Origin: Candidatus Pacearchaeota archaeon | GTDB taxonomy: Archaea; Nanobdellota; Nanobdellia; Pacearchaeales; GW2011-AR1 | NCBI GenBank assembly: GCA_002689985.1 | Contig: NZDC01000014.1 | Span: 1 to 10,808 of the forward strand | DNA: 10,808 nucleotides | Direction: 5' to 3' | Shown here: piece by piece, positions 1 through 5,384 of the stretch | Layout: the number at the start of each line of letters is the position of its first letter | Numbering within the stretch: position 1 is the first letter of the stretch | Notes under the pieces: model-generated | Seen by the model: only the letters and a program-made list of their open reading frames with translations | What the model was told of the DNA's origin: nothing | The model's database searches: none | Position numbers and translations under genes: made by a program

Positions 1-94
1 AGATGAAACTTATTGTAAAAAATAAACAATCAAGTAATTGTTTAGTAAAGTTTAAATTCAATTAATTCTTAAGATTGAAAAGAAAGAGGTTGAG
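1..94. other. Left-edge noncoding stretch with small hairpin and a 20-codon open frame
   Basis: No supported gene ends here. An inverted repeat, AAACAAT at 24-30 and ATTGTTT at 37-43 with a six-base loop, could be the terminator of a gene outside the window or part of the leader of the next gene. A 20-codon frame runs from an ATG at 3 to a TAA at 63-65. Its peptide contains KNKQSSNCLV, faintly like the N-terminus of hotdog-fold thioesterases, so it could be the remnant of a truncated gene. That resemblance is from memory and very weak. Confidence 0.25.
51..58 (+). promoter_or_regulatory. Possible box A (TTTAAATT) for the kinase gene
   Basis: TTTAAATT lies 37-44 bases before the ATG at 95. 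A start of transcription about 25 bases downstream (near 80) would give a leader of roughly 15 bases that contains the GAGGT Shine-Dalgarno site at 86-90. AT-rich context makes chance matches common, so this is inference from spacing. Confidence 0.35.
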
Positions 95-1054
95 ATGAAA
101 CTTACAAAAAAAGAGATACTAAAAATATGTGAAGAATATAATCTTGGAAAATTAAAAGACATAGAATTAATTAAAGGCGGACTAATAAATCACAATTTTA
201 TACTTAAGACAAATAAAGGGAAATTTATTATTAGAATAATTTCAAGGAATCCAAAACAAAAAGACTCTGAATTTAAACTATTAGAATATCTCCATCAGAA
301 AAAATTCCCTTACAAAACTCCCCTTCCTTTAAAAAATTCTTCTGGAGAATATATCTTAAAACTTTCTAAAAAGAATCTCTGGGTGTATAAGTTTATTAAA
401 GGAGAACATACAATGAATATCACTGATAATCATTTAAAACAAATAGCAATAGCCTTAGCAAAATTTTATGAGATAGTTAAAAATTTTAAGACAAGGGAAT
501 TAAAAGAAACTTGGGTTTTTGAATTAGGATGGTTAATAAAAGAGTATAGTAAATTTAAGAAAATTAATCCAAAAAATAAATATGATAAACTAATGGTTGA
601 AAATGCTGATTTCTTTATGAATCTAAGTAAGGAAATGATGAAATATAAAAAATTCAGGAAAAATCTCTCAATAGTTCATACAGATACTAATCATAATAAT
701 TTATTGTTTAATAAGAATAAATTAATTGGAATATTGGATTTTGATAATATTAAATATGCTCCAAGAGCAATAGATGTTTCTTATGGAATACAGCAATTTT
801 GCAGAACAAAAAAATTAAGATTCTCTCTTGATAGAAAAAGAACAAAATTATTTTTAAAAGAATATGAAAAAATAAGCAAATTAACAGATAAAGAGAAAAA
901 GATGTTGTTACCATTAATGATAAAATATCAATGTCTTCTGTTTTGGTGGTTTTATACTGGTATGGAGAAAAGTTTAAATAAAAAATATGAATATATGAAA
1001 GATACATTAGAACTTGCAAGAAATATCAAGAAGTTATTAGATAAAAAGGATTAA
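95..1054 (+). CDS. APH-fold small-molecule kinase (homoserine kinase type II-like)
   Basis: This 319-residue protein has the layout of the aminoglycoside phosphotransferase/choline kinase/homoserine kinase II superfamily, soluble ATP-dependent kinases of small hydroxyl compounds. GGLINHNFILKT (residues 28-39) fits the glycine-rich nucleotide loop, and R47 in FIIRI sits where the ATP-contacting basic residue is found. The catalytic loop is VHTDTNHNNLLF (194-205), with catalytic D197 and metal-binding N202. GILDFD (212-217) is the metal-binding DFG equivalent, with D215. The usual HGD is HTD here, a tolerated variant. The length fits family members (about 300-330). The ATG at 95 is supported by GAGGT at 86-90, four bases upstream. 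Substrate cannot be assigned: no threonine-pathway genes are nearby, and N-acetylhexosamine or choline-type kinases look similar. It converges on the next gene with a 15-base gap. Confidence 0.8.
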   Translation: MKLTKKEILKICEEYNLGKLKDIELIKGGLINHNFILKTNKGKFIIRIISRNPKQKDSEFKLLEYLHQKKFPYKTPLPLKNSSGEYILKLSKKNLWVYKFIKGEHTMNITDNHLKQIAIALAKFYEIVKNFKTRELKETWVFELGWLIKEYSKFKKINPKNKYDKLMVENADFFMNLSKEMMKYKKFRKNLSIVHTDTNHNNLLFNKNKLIGILDFDNIKYAPRAIDVSYGIQQFCRTKKLRFSLDRKRTKLFLKEYEKISKLTDKEKKMLLPLMIKYQCLLFWWFYTGMEKSLNKKYEYMKDTLELARNIKKLLDKKD

Positions 1055-1069
1055 AAAAATACATTTAAT

Positions 1070-1756
1070 TTAACTAAACTCTCCTTCTGGAAACTGAACA
1101 TACTTATAAATTTTATCTAAGAATAATAAATCTATTTTTTTAATCGATGTTCCTAAAACTCTCATTAGATTATTAAAATGTTCTCCTAATTCTTGAGGAT
1201 TTGAGGAGACTAAATAAACAATACAATTATATTCTCCTTCTAATTTTGCACAATAAAAAATATTATGATTCATTATAAGAAAATCCTTAAATTTTCTTTC
1301 ATCTAAATTTTCAAGATTTAATAAAAAATAAGTTGTATAAAGTTTATACTTTTTAAAATCCTGAAGCAATCCAAAATTATTAATAAATCTTGTTTTAACA
1401 TAATTTTTTATTCTATATCTTATAGTTTCATGATTAAGTCCGGTTTTTCTTGATAATTGTGAATAACTTGCTCTAGGATCTTTAAGAAGTTCTTTTATTA
1501 TTTTTTTATCTTTATTATCTATTTTAATCTTTGTTCCTTCTTTTGGTTGAGAATATAATCTATTACTTAATTCATAAACATAATCTTTTCTATTTTTTGG
1601 AGTTAATACTTTTACATCTATTGGAGGAAGTATATTTGTAAATCTCTTATCTTTGTAAAGCCAAACAGGGTGTCTTGTATGTTTTGTTTTCTTAGGATAC
1701 CAAAGCGTTCCGTCACCATCAAAAAATATTATTTCCTTTTTCATATTATTAATCAT
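1070..1756 (-). CDS. Chimeric protein: HAD-phosphatase N-terminal fragment fused to an Lrp/AsnC regulator
   Basis: The 228 residues fall into two unrelated parts. Residues 5 to about 52 match the beginning of a HAD-superfamily phosphatase: KKEIIFFDGDGTLW carries motif I, with nucleophile D13 and acid/base D15, followed by a PKKTK..HPVWLY stretch typical of small archaeal HADs. The rest of the HAD fold, including motifs II-IV, is absent, so phosphatase activity is not expected. Residues ~79-125 are an AsnC-type helix-turn-helix (IDNKDKKIIKELL, then SYSQLSRKTGLNHETIRYRI), and ~138-220 are a RAM ligand-binding domain whose GEY segment (174-176) aligns with the GD-turn of the neighbouring regulator. 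The linker VYELSNRLYSQ aligns with VYDFYGKNEV of that neighbour, so the Lrp half resembles its second module. The start may be M1 (1756) or M5 (1744); M5 fits HAD homologues better. There is no clear SD site. DNA-binding regulation is inferred; the ligand is unknown. Confidence 0.75.
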   Translation of the reverse strand: MINNMKKEIIFFDGDGTLWYPKKTKHTRHPVWLYKDKRFTNILPPIDVKVLTPKNRKDYVYELSNRLYSQPKEGTKIKIDNKDKKIIKELLKDPRASYSQLSRKTGLNHETIRYRIKNYVKTRFINNFGLLQDFKKYKLYTTYFLLNLENLDERKFKDFLIMNHNIFYCAKLEGEYNCIVYLVSSNPQELGEHFNNLMRVLGTSIKKIDLLFLDKIYKYVQFPEGEFS

Positions 1757-1780
1757 CTAATTCTATTTCATTTATTAAAT

Positions 1781-1797
1781 TTTCTTTTCAAAAGAAA
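1781..1797. promoter_or_regulatory. 17-bp perfect inverted repeat upstream of the HAD-Lrp gene
   Basis: TTTCTTTT-C-AAAAGAAA is a perfect palindrome with one central base, in the 77-bp gap between the two Lrp genes. On the minus strand it lies immediately upstream of an ATTTAATAA box-A candidate (1772-1780). Lrp/AsnC dimers bind short palindromes near promoters, so it could be an operator. It could also be a weak terminator for the upstream tandem Lrp gene, although no clean T-tract follows. Confidence 0.4.
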
Positions 1798-1833
1798 TAT
1801 AAGTTTCTGTTCAGATAACTTTAAAACTAAATC

Positions 1834-2805
1834 CTAACTCAACTTAGGCAGATACTCAAACTTATACTCTTTAATATATTCCATAAATTCATAATTTTTA
1901 ATATGTTTTGGAAACTTTTCCCTAAAAGAATCAATTAAATTATATAATTCTTCATTAGTCTTAAACTGAACATCCATCTCTAAATCCCAACCACCTATTG
2001 CAGTATTCCCATGCACAATATTTGGATTATGGTGCATAAAAGACCTTATTTTTTTAATAGTCTCTGTATCTGCCTTAGCTAATTGAAAATGAAGCTTAAA
2101 ATATCTATAACCTAACAATGAAACATTAACAAAAGCACGATAATTCAAAATTATTTTTGACTCCTCTAATTTCTTTATCCTGTATCTAACAACCATTTCT
2201 GTTGTTTTTATTCTCTCAGCAATATCTATTGTAGTCATACGAGCATTATTAACAAGTATCTGTAATATTTTCTTATCAATATTATCTAATTTATGTTCTG
2301 TTACTTCATTTTTACCATAAAAATCATAAACACTTGTATCTTTATTATCATATAATAAATAACCTTTTCTATAATGCCACATACTTGGAATTATTGATTG
2401 CTGATGTTTTTCTATTATATTTCCAAAATGATTTATAAAATCCTCCCAAAATTCTTGAAATTCAGATACTCTTTTCTTAAAAACAGCTATATTCATATCC
2501 CATTCTCCTCTAACACTTACAAACCATCCTACTCTTGATTTTAGATAATTATAGATTTTCTGCTCCTTTTCCTTTGCAAGATTATGATACTTAATAAAAA
2601 TCCTATATAATGTAAATCCTAATTTACCACTATCTATAATTGTATGAAAATAATTTATTATTCCTTTTTCTATTAATCTGTTTACTCTATAATTTACAAC
2701 CTCTTTTGAAGTTCCTATTTTCTTTGCAATTTGTGAATTACTTTGTCTTGCATCAATATCTAGTTCATAGAGTATTTTTCTGTCTGTTAAATCGGGGAAT
2801 GCCAT
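1834..2805 (-). CDS. Tandem-duplicated Lrp/AsnC family transcriptional regulator
   Basis: At 323 residues this is twice the usual Lrp length (about 150). It contains two complete copies of helix-turn-helix plus RAM (ligand/oligomerisation) domain. Module 1 has DLTDRKILYELDIDARQSNSQ with the recognition helix SKEVVNYRVNRL (33-44) and a RAM domain around 62-140. Module 2 has LDNIDKKILQILVNNAR (173-189), recognition helix TEMVVRYRIKKL (202-213) and RAM around 230-312. The RAM turn is seen in both copies as VRGEWDMNIAVF (98-109) and AIGGWDLEMDVQF (269-281). A single chain could supply both halves of a dimer. The promoter box A at about -27 from the ATG and lack of an SD site imply a leaderless mRNA. 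A perfect palindrome just before the ATG suggests autoregulation. It is divergent from the unknown cluster at 2927 and may control it; that is inference. Confidence 0.85.
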   Translation of the reverse strand: MAFPDLTDRKILYELDIDARQSNSQIAKKIGTSKEVVNYRVNRLIEKGIINYFHTIIDSGKLGFTLYRIFIKYHNLAKEKEQKIYNYLKSRVGWFVSVRGEWDMNIAVFKKRVSEFQEFWEDFINHFGNIIEKHQQSIIPSMWHYRKGYLLYDNKDTSVYDFYGKNEVTEHKLDNIDKKILQILVNNARMTTIDIAERIKTTEMVVRYRIKKLEESKIILNYRAFVNVSLLGYRYFKLHFQLAKADTETIKKIRSFMHHNPNIVHGNTAIGGWDLEMDVQFKTNEELYNLIDSFREKFPKHIKNYEFMEYIKEYKFEYLPKLS

Positions 2806-2810
2806 ATTTA

Positions 2811-2838
2811 ATCATTATGATATATGGCTATTTAAATT
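2811..2838 (-). promoter_or_regulatory. Leaderless promoter and candidate operator of the tandem Lrp gene
   Basis: Read on the minus strand, a TTTAAATA box A (about 2829-2837) is centred roughly 27 bases before the ATG at 2805, so transcription should begin at or near the start codon. Between box and ATG lies ATCATTATGAT (2811-2821), an 11-bp perfect palindrome over the expected transcription start. That is where an autorepressing Lrp would bind. Box and spacing are seen; binding is inferred. Confidence 0.5.
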
Positions 2839-2896
2839 TATTGTTTTGATAAAAAAAGAGATAAAAGGTTTTATTAAGAGATAAATAGTGTTGTTA

Positions 2897-2904
2897 CTAT
2901 AAAG
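2897..2904 (+). promoter_or_regulatory. Leaderless promoter (box A CTATAAAG) of the unknown three-gene cluster
   Basis: CTATAAAG is centred about 27 bases before the ATG at 2927, and no SD site lies between. This is the standard archaeal leaderless arrangement. It is back to back with the tandem Lrp promoter, about 60 bases away. Confidence 0.55.
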
Positions 2905-2926
2905 AAATAAATAGATAACAAATAAA

Positions 2927-3232
2927 ATGACAATTGAAAAAATAAGAAAAAAGTTCAAACCTTGTAAAAATGCAAATTTAGCAAGAATTGTAAGTGAAAT
3001 TGCTTTAATAGCTCCGCTTTTATTAAATCCAATTGAAGCACAAAAATCAAATTTCAAAGTGCATAAAGTTCCAGTTAAGGGGATAGAATATTTTGTAGCA
3101 GATGCAAAATACCTTAATAAATACACAAATCAATCTGGAAGAGGTAATTTGAGATACTTGTTTGATTCAAATAAAGATTATATGGGATTAGCTCTAGAAA
3201 AAGACAATGGAGGTTATAAGATAGTTGCATAA
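2927..3232 (+). CDS. Hypothetical protein, possible signal peptide (cluster gene A)
   Basis: I do not recognise this 101-residue protein. The N-terminus is rich in Lys/Arg (KIRKKFKPCKNANLARI) and is followed by a modest hydrophobic run, ALIAPLLLNP (26-35), then IEAQKS. That could be a signal peptide with cleavage near EAQ, or simply an amphipathic helix. The remainder (40-101) looks like a small mixed alpha/beta domain with no obvious catalytic motif. The start at 2927 fits the leaderless promoter. The stop TAA is one base before the ATG of the next gene, so the two are very likely co-transcribed and coupled. The repeat covering its start codon recurs at 3606-3625, right after the next gene. 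Reality of the gene is supported by promoter, spacing and codon use; function is unknown. Confidence 0.6.
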   Translation: MTIEKIRKKFKPCKNANLARIVSEIALIAPLLLNPIEAQKSNFKVHKVPVKGIEYFVADAKYLNKYTNQSGRGNLRYLFDSNKDYMGLALEKDNGGYKIVA

Positions 3233-3233
3233 A

Positions 3234-3608
3234 ATGGAAATAAATGAAGGAAAATATATTGAAGGACAAAGAATTTATGTTGGCTTCACTGCACATCAAT
3301 TTACAAAAGGAGAGTTAAAGCCATCATACAGACAGAAAGGAGATTATGAATTTACATTAGACATACATAATAGAGATACTAAAAATCCTATTCCTTTTTT
3401 AATTAATGGAAAATTTGTAGAAAGTGTATATACTTCTTCAGATCAACGAAGAGATATTAAATTAGGACCAGAATTTTGTTTAGATTTTACAAGTATGAAA
3501 ACAAAAGAAGATTTAGTTTCATTAATTGAAAAATTTACAGGGAATCTTCTTTTAGAAGCTACACAAACACAAAAAGAATTAATTAAATCATTAAAGGAGA
3601 TTGCATAA
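3234..3608 (+). CDS. Hypothetical protein (cluster gene B)
   Basis: This is a 124-residue soluble protein that I do not recognise. A TTG at 3225 in the same frame would overlap the previous gene; the ATG at 3234, one base after that gene's TAA, is the better start and gives MEINEGKYIEGQRIYVGF. The first ~90 residues look mainly beta (GQRIYVGF, GDYEFTLDIHNRD, IPFLINGKFVESVY). The end (93-124) is helical, with KTKEDLVSLIEKF and TQKELIKSLKEIA. No metal site, catalytic motif, signal peptide or membrane segment is visible. The junctions before and after this gene share the 12-mer TTGCATAAAATG (3225-3236 and 3600-3611). Coupling to gene A suggests the products act together. Confidence 0.6.
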   Translation: MEINEGKYIEGQRIYVGFTAHQFTKGELKPSYRQKGDYEFTLDIHNRDTKNPIPFLINGKFVESVYTSSDQRRDIKLGPEFCLDFTSMKTKEDLVSLIEKFTGNLLLEATQTQKELIKSLKEIA

Positions 3609-3609
3609 A

Positions 3610-3684
3610 ATGACAATTAAAAAAACCTACTCAAACAAGCTAAAAGCTTGTTTATTAATTAAATTCAGGAGGTATAATAAATGA
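3610..3684 (+). CDS. Possible 24-residue leader peptide or remnant ORF before cluster gene C
   Basis: An ATG one base after the stop of gene B opens a 24-codon frame, MTIKKTYSNKLKACLLIKF and four more residues. Its TGA overlaps the ATG of gene C as ATGA. The first codons nearly repeat the start of gene A (MTIEK). The frame also contains a 9-bp hairpin and the SD site of gene C, so it may be a translational-coupling leader, a leftover of a duplicated gene start, or not translated at all. Confidence 0.2.
   Translation: MTIKKTYSNKLKACLLIKFRRYNK
3633..3653 (+). terminator. Nine-bp hairpin between cluster genes B and C
   Basis: AAACAAGCT (3633-3641), loop AAA, AGCTTGTTT (3645-3653) form a perfect 9-bp stem, followed by the AT-only stretch ATTAATTAAA. 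It could end or attenuate transcription after genes A-B, stabilise an mRNA end, or mark a processing site ahead of the SD site of gene C. The following T-tract is short (TTT inside the stem end), so termination is uncertain. Confidence 0.4.
3667..3673 (+). promoter_or_regulatory. Strong Shine-Dalgarno site AGGAGGT for cluster gene C
   Basis: AGGAGGT lies seven bases before the ATG at 3681. It is the strongest SD match in the window and fixes the start of gene C. It implies translation from a leadered or internal message rather than a leaderless one. Confidence 0.75.
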
Positions 3685-4391
3685 ATGAAAAAATGAGCTT
3701 AATTGAAAGAAAAGCTATAGAATGGGCAATAAGAAATAATTATCCCTTTACTAATAGAGAATACAACAAAGATAAGTTTGAAAAATGGAAAAAAATACAA
3801 AAACTTGAATCAGATATCAGAGGTTTTAATAAGTGGAACTATAATCCTTTTAATAAAGAAGATATAGAAAGTATTAAAGATGAATTAGCTACATATACAA
3901 GATCAATATTTACTCCCACTGGAATTGCTGAATATACTGCATTTTTTGATGATAATTATGATAATCCAAAAGAAGCTATAGAAAAAGCATTTGAAGAAGG
4001 AAAGAATCCTGCAGATAGTCTTAATATCTGGCACGGGTCAGATCTTTATTTAGATTCAGACAATAGAGATATTTTAACTAGGAAATATAATGCAAAAGTA
4101 ATATTAGATCTAAGTAGTAATAGTGACACCGGTTTACAGACACCATCAATAGAATTTAATCCTAAAATATATGAATCAAATAATCCTATCTACAATGCAA
4201 TATTTCAGTTTTTAAGACATCCTACAGATGAACATTTTGAAAAAAAATTAGGATTTTCTCCACTTGATGCAATATATATGAAAAAAATAGAAGGTTTCTA
4301 TAATCCCTCAGATGAAAAAATTCTTAATAAATTTTTTAATGCAGTAGATGGAATGATAAAAGGGACTTTAAGGAATAAAGATTCTAAGTAG
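3681..4391 (+). CDS. Hypothetical protein (cluster gene C)
   Basis: The protein has 236 residues, is soluble and mixed-charge, and I do not recognise it. It has no membrane segment or signal peptide. Helices seem likely at 5-16 (MSLIERKAIEWAI), 27-45, 58-70 and 96-108 (PKEAIEKAFEEG). A central segment, SLNIWHGSDLYLDSDNRD, and a later NPIYNAIFQFLRHPTDEHFE are rich in aromatic, acidic and His residues. They could line an active site but match no catalytic signature I can name. The start is set by the strong SD site at 3667-3673 and not by the earlier in-phase frame. It follows gene B by 72 bases with a hairpin between, so it may share the promoter at 2897 or be partly uncoupled. Nineteen bases after its stop begins the first copy of the 27-bp direct repeat. 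Confidence 0.65.
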   Translation: MNEKMSLIERKAIEWAIRNNYPFTNREYNKDKFEKWKKIQKLESDIRGFNKWNYNPFNKEDIESIKDELATYTRSIFTPTGIAEYTAFFDDNYDNPKEAIEKAFEEGKNPADSLNIWHGSDLYLDSDNRDILTRKYNAKVILDLSSNSDTGLQTPSIEFNPKIYESNNPIYNAIFQFLRHPTDEHFEKKLGFSPLDAIYMKKIEGFYNPSDEKILNKFFNAVDGMIKGTLRNKDSK

Positions 4392-4409
4392 TAGTAATAT
4401 TGTAGAAAA

Positions 4410-4436
4410 AAATAAATACTTTTAAAAACTATTTTT
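4410..4436 (+). repeat. 27-bp direct repeat, upstream copy
   Basis: This is identical in all 27 positions to 5083-5109 (begins AAATAAATAC, centre CTTTTAAAAACT, ends in five T). The flanking bases differ on both sides. Copy two is the promoter of the L35Ae gene. The NYN gene and its leader lie exactly between the copies, so this copy may mark the original position of the L35Ae promoter before an insertion. Confidence 0.9.
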
Positions 4437-4469
4437 CGAACTCCCTATCTAAACCAAGCAACCAAAAAA

Positions 4470-4477
4470 TATATAAG
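4470..4477 (+). promoter_or_regulatory. Box A (TATATAAG) for the NYN gene
   Basis: TATATAAG is preceded by a purine/A-rich BRE-like stretch (CCAAAAAA). Transcription would be expected to start 24-27 bases later, near 4499-4501, so the RNA would begin with the GC-rich hairpin at 4505. This differs from the leaderless promoters elsewhere in the window. Confidence 0.5.
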
Positions 4478-4504
4478 TATAAGATTCATAAAATATTCAT
4501 ATAC

Positions 4505-4539
4505 GCTCATCCTTGCTCTGCAAGGGGTGGGCTCTTTTT
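4505..4539 (+). promoter_or_regulatory. GC-rich hairpin plus T-tract in the 5' leader of the NYN gene
   Basis: Bases 4505-4516 pair with 4520-4532: GCTCATCCTTGC against GCAAGGGGTGGGC, twelve pairs including two G-T, one bulged G at 4527, and a TCT loop. TCTTTTT follows, and the NYN ATG is at 4543. In this very AT-rich window it stands out as a structured RNA. It has the shape of an intrinsic terminator placed before the gene, so it may attenuate transcription. AGGGGTGG (4523-4530) is also the only SD-like stretch before the ATG and is buried in the stem, so it could control translation. A short independent RNA ending at the T-tract is another option. Confidence 0.6.
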
Positions 4540-4542
4540 AAA

Positions 4543-5088
4543 ATGAAAAGAATTACTATTTTTATTGATGGTAATAACTTTTATTTTGGTCTAAGAAAAA
4601 TTTATGGAAAAGATAAAAGTTTAAAAAATTTTGATTTTTTAAGTTTTGCTAACTTTCTTGCAGGCAATGAAAAAGTTGTGGCGATTTATTACTATAATGC
4701 ACAATTGGATATAAAATTTAATTCTAAGAAATTCAAAAGTCAAAAGGAGTTTTTCTCTAAACTTAGGAAAATTCCTAATTTTAATCTTATTTTATGTAAA
4801 TTGCTAAAGCGAAATATAATTGGAACAAATAAACATTATTACATAATAAAAGAAGATGATATTCATATGGCTGTTGATATGGTGGATGGTTCAGCAGACA
4901 ATAAGTTTGATACCGCAATTTTAGTTTCGGGCGATGGAGATTTTGTTCCTGCTGTTCGTTCTGTAAAGAGAAGAAACAAAAAAGTAGAAAATATTTATTT
5001 CAAAGGAAGTTCTTCAAGAAATCTAAAAAATCATTGTGATAAATCTTTAGAATTGACAAAAGAGGTTTTGAATAATTTTTTTAAATAA
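4543..5088 (+). CDS. NYN-domain (LabA/DUF88-like, PIN-fold) putative ribonuclease
   Basis: The 181-residue protein is a single NYN domain, a PIN-like fold of metal-dependent RNases. The acidic site is visible as ITIFIDGNNFYFGL (4-17, D9 and N11), then DDIHMAVDMVDGS (105-117, D112), then AILVSGDGDFVPAV (125-138, D131 and D133). The order and spacing are those of LabA/DUF88 proteins. FKSQKEFFSKL and LLKRNIIGTNKHYY fill the usual variable region. The ATG at 4543 begins MKRITIF, the normal family start. An upstream TTG (4513) in frame lies within the hairpin and is rejected. The last Lys codon and the TAA fall inside the second 27-bp repeat. It has its own promoter and leader and is flanked by ribosomal-protein genes. 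The role could be RNA turnover or a toxin-like nuclease; no antitoxin partner is seen. Confidence 0.85.
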   Translation: MKRITIFIDGNNFYFGLRKIYGKDKSLKNFDFLSFANFLAGNEKVVAIYYYNAQLDIKFNSKKFKSQKEFFSKLRKIPNFNLILCKLLKRNIIGTNKHYYIIKEDDIHMAVDMVDGSADNKFDTAILVSGDGDFVPAVRSVKRRNKKVENIYFKGSSSRNLKNHCDKSLELTKEVLNNFFK

Positions 5089-5109
5089 ATACTTTTAAAA
5101 ACTATTTTT
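5083..5109 (+). repeat. 27-bp direct repeat, downstream copy, containing the L35Ae promoter
   Basis: This copy matches 4410-4436 exactly. Its first six bases are the last codon and stop of the NYN gene (AAA TAA). Its centre supplies TTTTAAAA, the box A of L35Ae. It therefore serves as the end of one gene and the promoter of the next. Confidence 0.9.
5093..5100 (+). promoter_or_regulatory. Leaderless promoter (box A TTTTAAAA) of the L35Ae operon
   Basis: TTTTAAAA is centred about 26 bases before the ATG at 5123. No SD site lies in the interval, so the message is probably leaderless. The box is inside the second 27-bp repeat; the identical box in the first copy (4420-4427) has no ORF at the matching distance. 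Confidence 0.6.
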
Positions 5110-5122
5110 TTAGTAAATAATT

Positions 5123-5383
5123 ATGACAAAAGGAAAAGTTATTCAATTTAGAAGAGGAAAAAAAACAATTCATGAAAGACATTTTTTAATAGAAGTAGAT
5201 GGAACTAAAAATAGAAAAGATACTGAAAAATTTATTGGAAAAGAAGTTATTTGGAAATCTCCTGCAGGAAAAATAATCAAAGGAAAAATTTCATCAGGTC
5301 ATGGAAATAAAGGAGTATTAAGAGCTATTTTTGAAAAAGGTCTTCCCGGACAAGCAGTTACAACAGAGGTTGAAATAAAATAA
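5123..5383 (+). CDS. rpl35ae: Large-subunit ribosomal protein L35Ae (eL33)
   Basis: This 86-residue basic protein has the length and pattern of archaeal/eukaryotic L35Ae, a small beta-barrel protein of the large ribosomal subunit that contacts 23S rRNA. Diagnostic segments are the N-terminal KGKVIQFRRGKKTIHERHFLIEV, FIGKEVIWKSPAGKIIKGKI (37-56) and the conserved GHGNKGVLRAIFEKGLPGQAV (59-79). L35Ae does not occur in bacteria, so it identifies the host as archaeal. It is the first gene of a tight operon: the TAA is followed after one base by the ATG of the 103-aa gene, and L10e follows. The start is fixed by the leaderless promoter in the 27-bp repeat. Lineage-wide occurrence is patchy in archaea. 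Confidence 0.93.
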   Translation: MTKGKVIQFRRGKKTIHERHFLIEVDGTKNRKDTEKFIGKEVIWKSPAGKIIKGKISSGHGNKGVLRAIFEKGLPGQAVTTEVEIK

Positions 5384-5384
5384 A

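Noticed and set aside
750..1019. Minus-strand open frame of 89 codons inside the kinase gene
   Set aside because: A shadow of the kinase; the sense strand carries the catalytic loop and metal motif.
2815..3126. Open minus-strand frame of 103 codons opposite cluster gene A
   Set aside because: It overlaps a better-supported gene and the divergent promoter region, and its product is a low-complexity hydrophobic shadow.
3225..3233. TTG start for cluster gene B
   Set aside because: It would overlap gene A; the ATG at 3234 directly after gene A's stop is the simpler start.
4027..4060. IWHGS segment of cluster gene C as an ADP-ribosyltransferase motif
   Set aside because: A short likeness to the LWHG motif of PARP-type enzymes, without the rest of the H-Y-E pattern; too weak to call.
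4499..4540. GC-rich segment as a tRNA or C/D-box RNA
   Set aside because: It is too short for a tRNA, has no T-loop, and has no C or D box; a single hairpin explains it.
4513..4542. TTG start for the NYN gene
   Set aside because: It lies inside the GC-rich hairpin and adds residues before MKRITIF, the usual N-terminus of the family.
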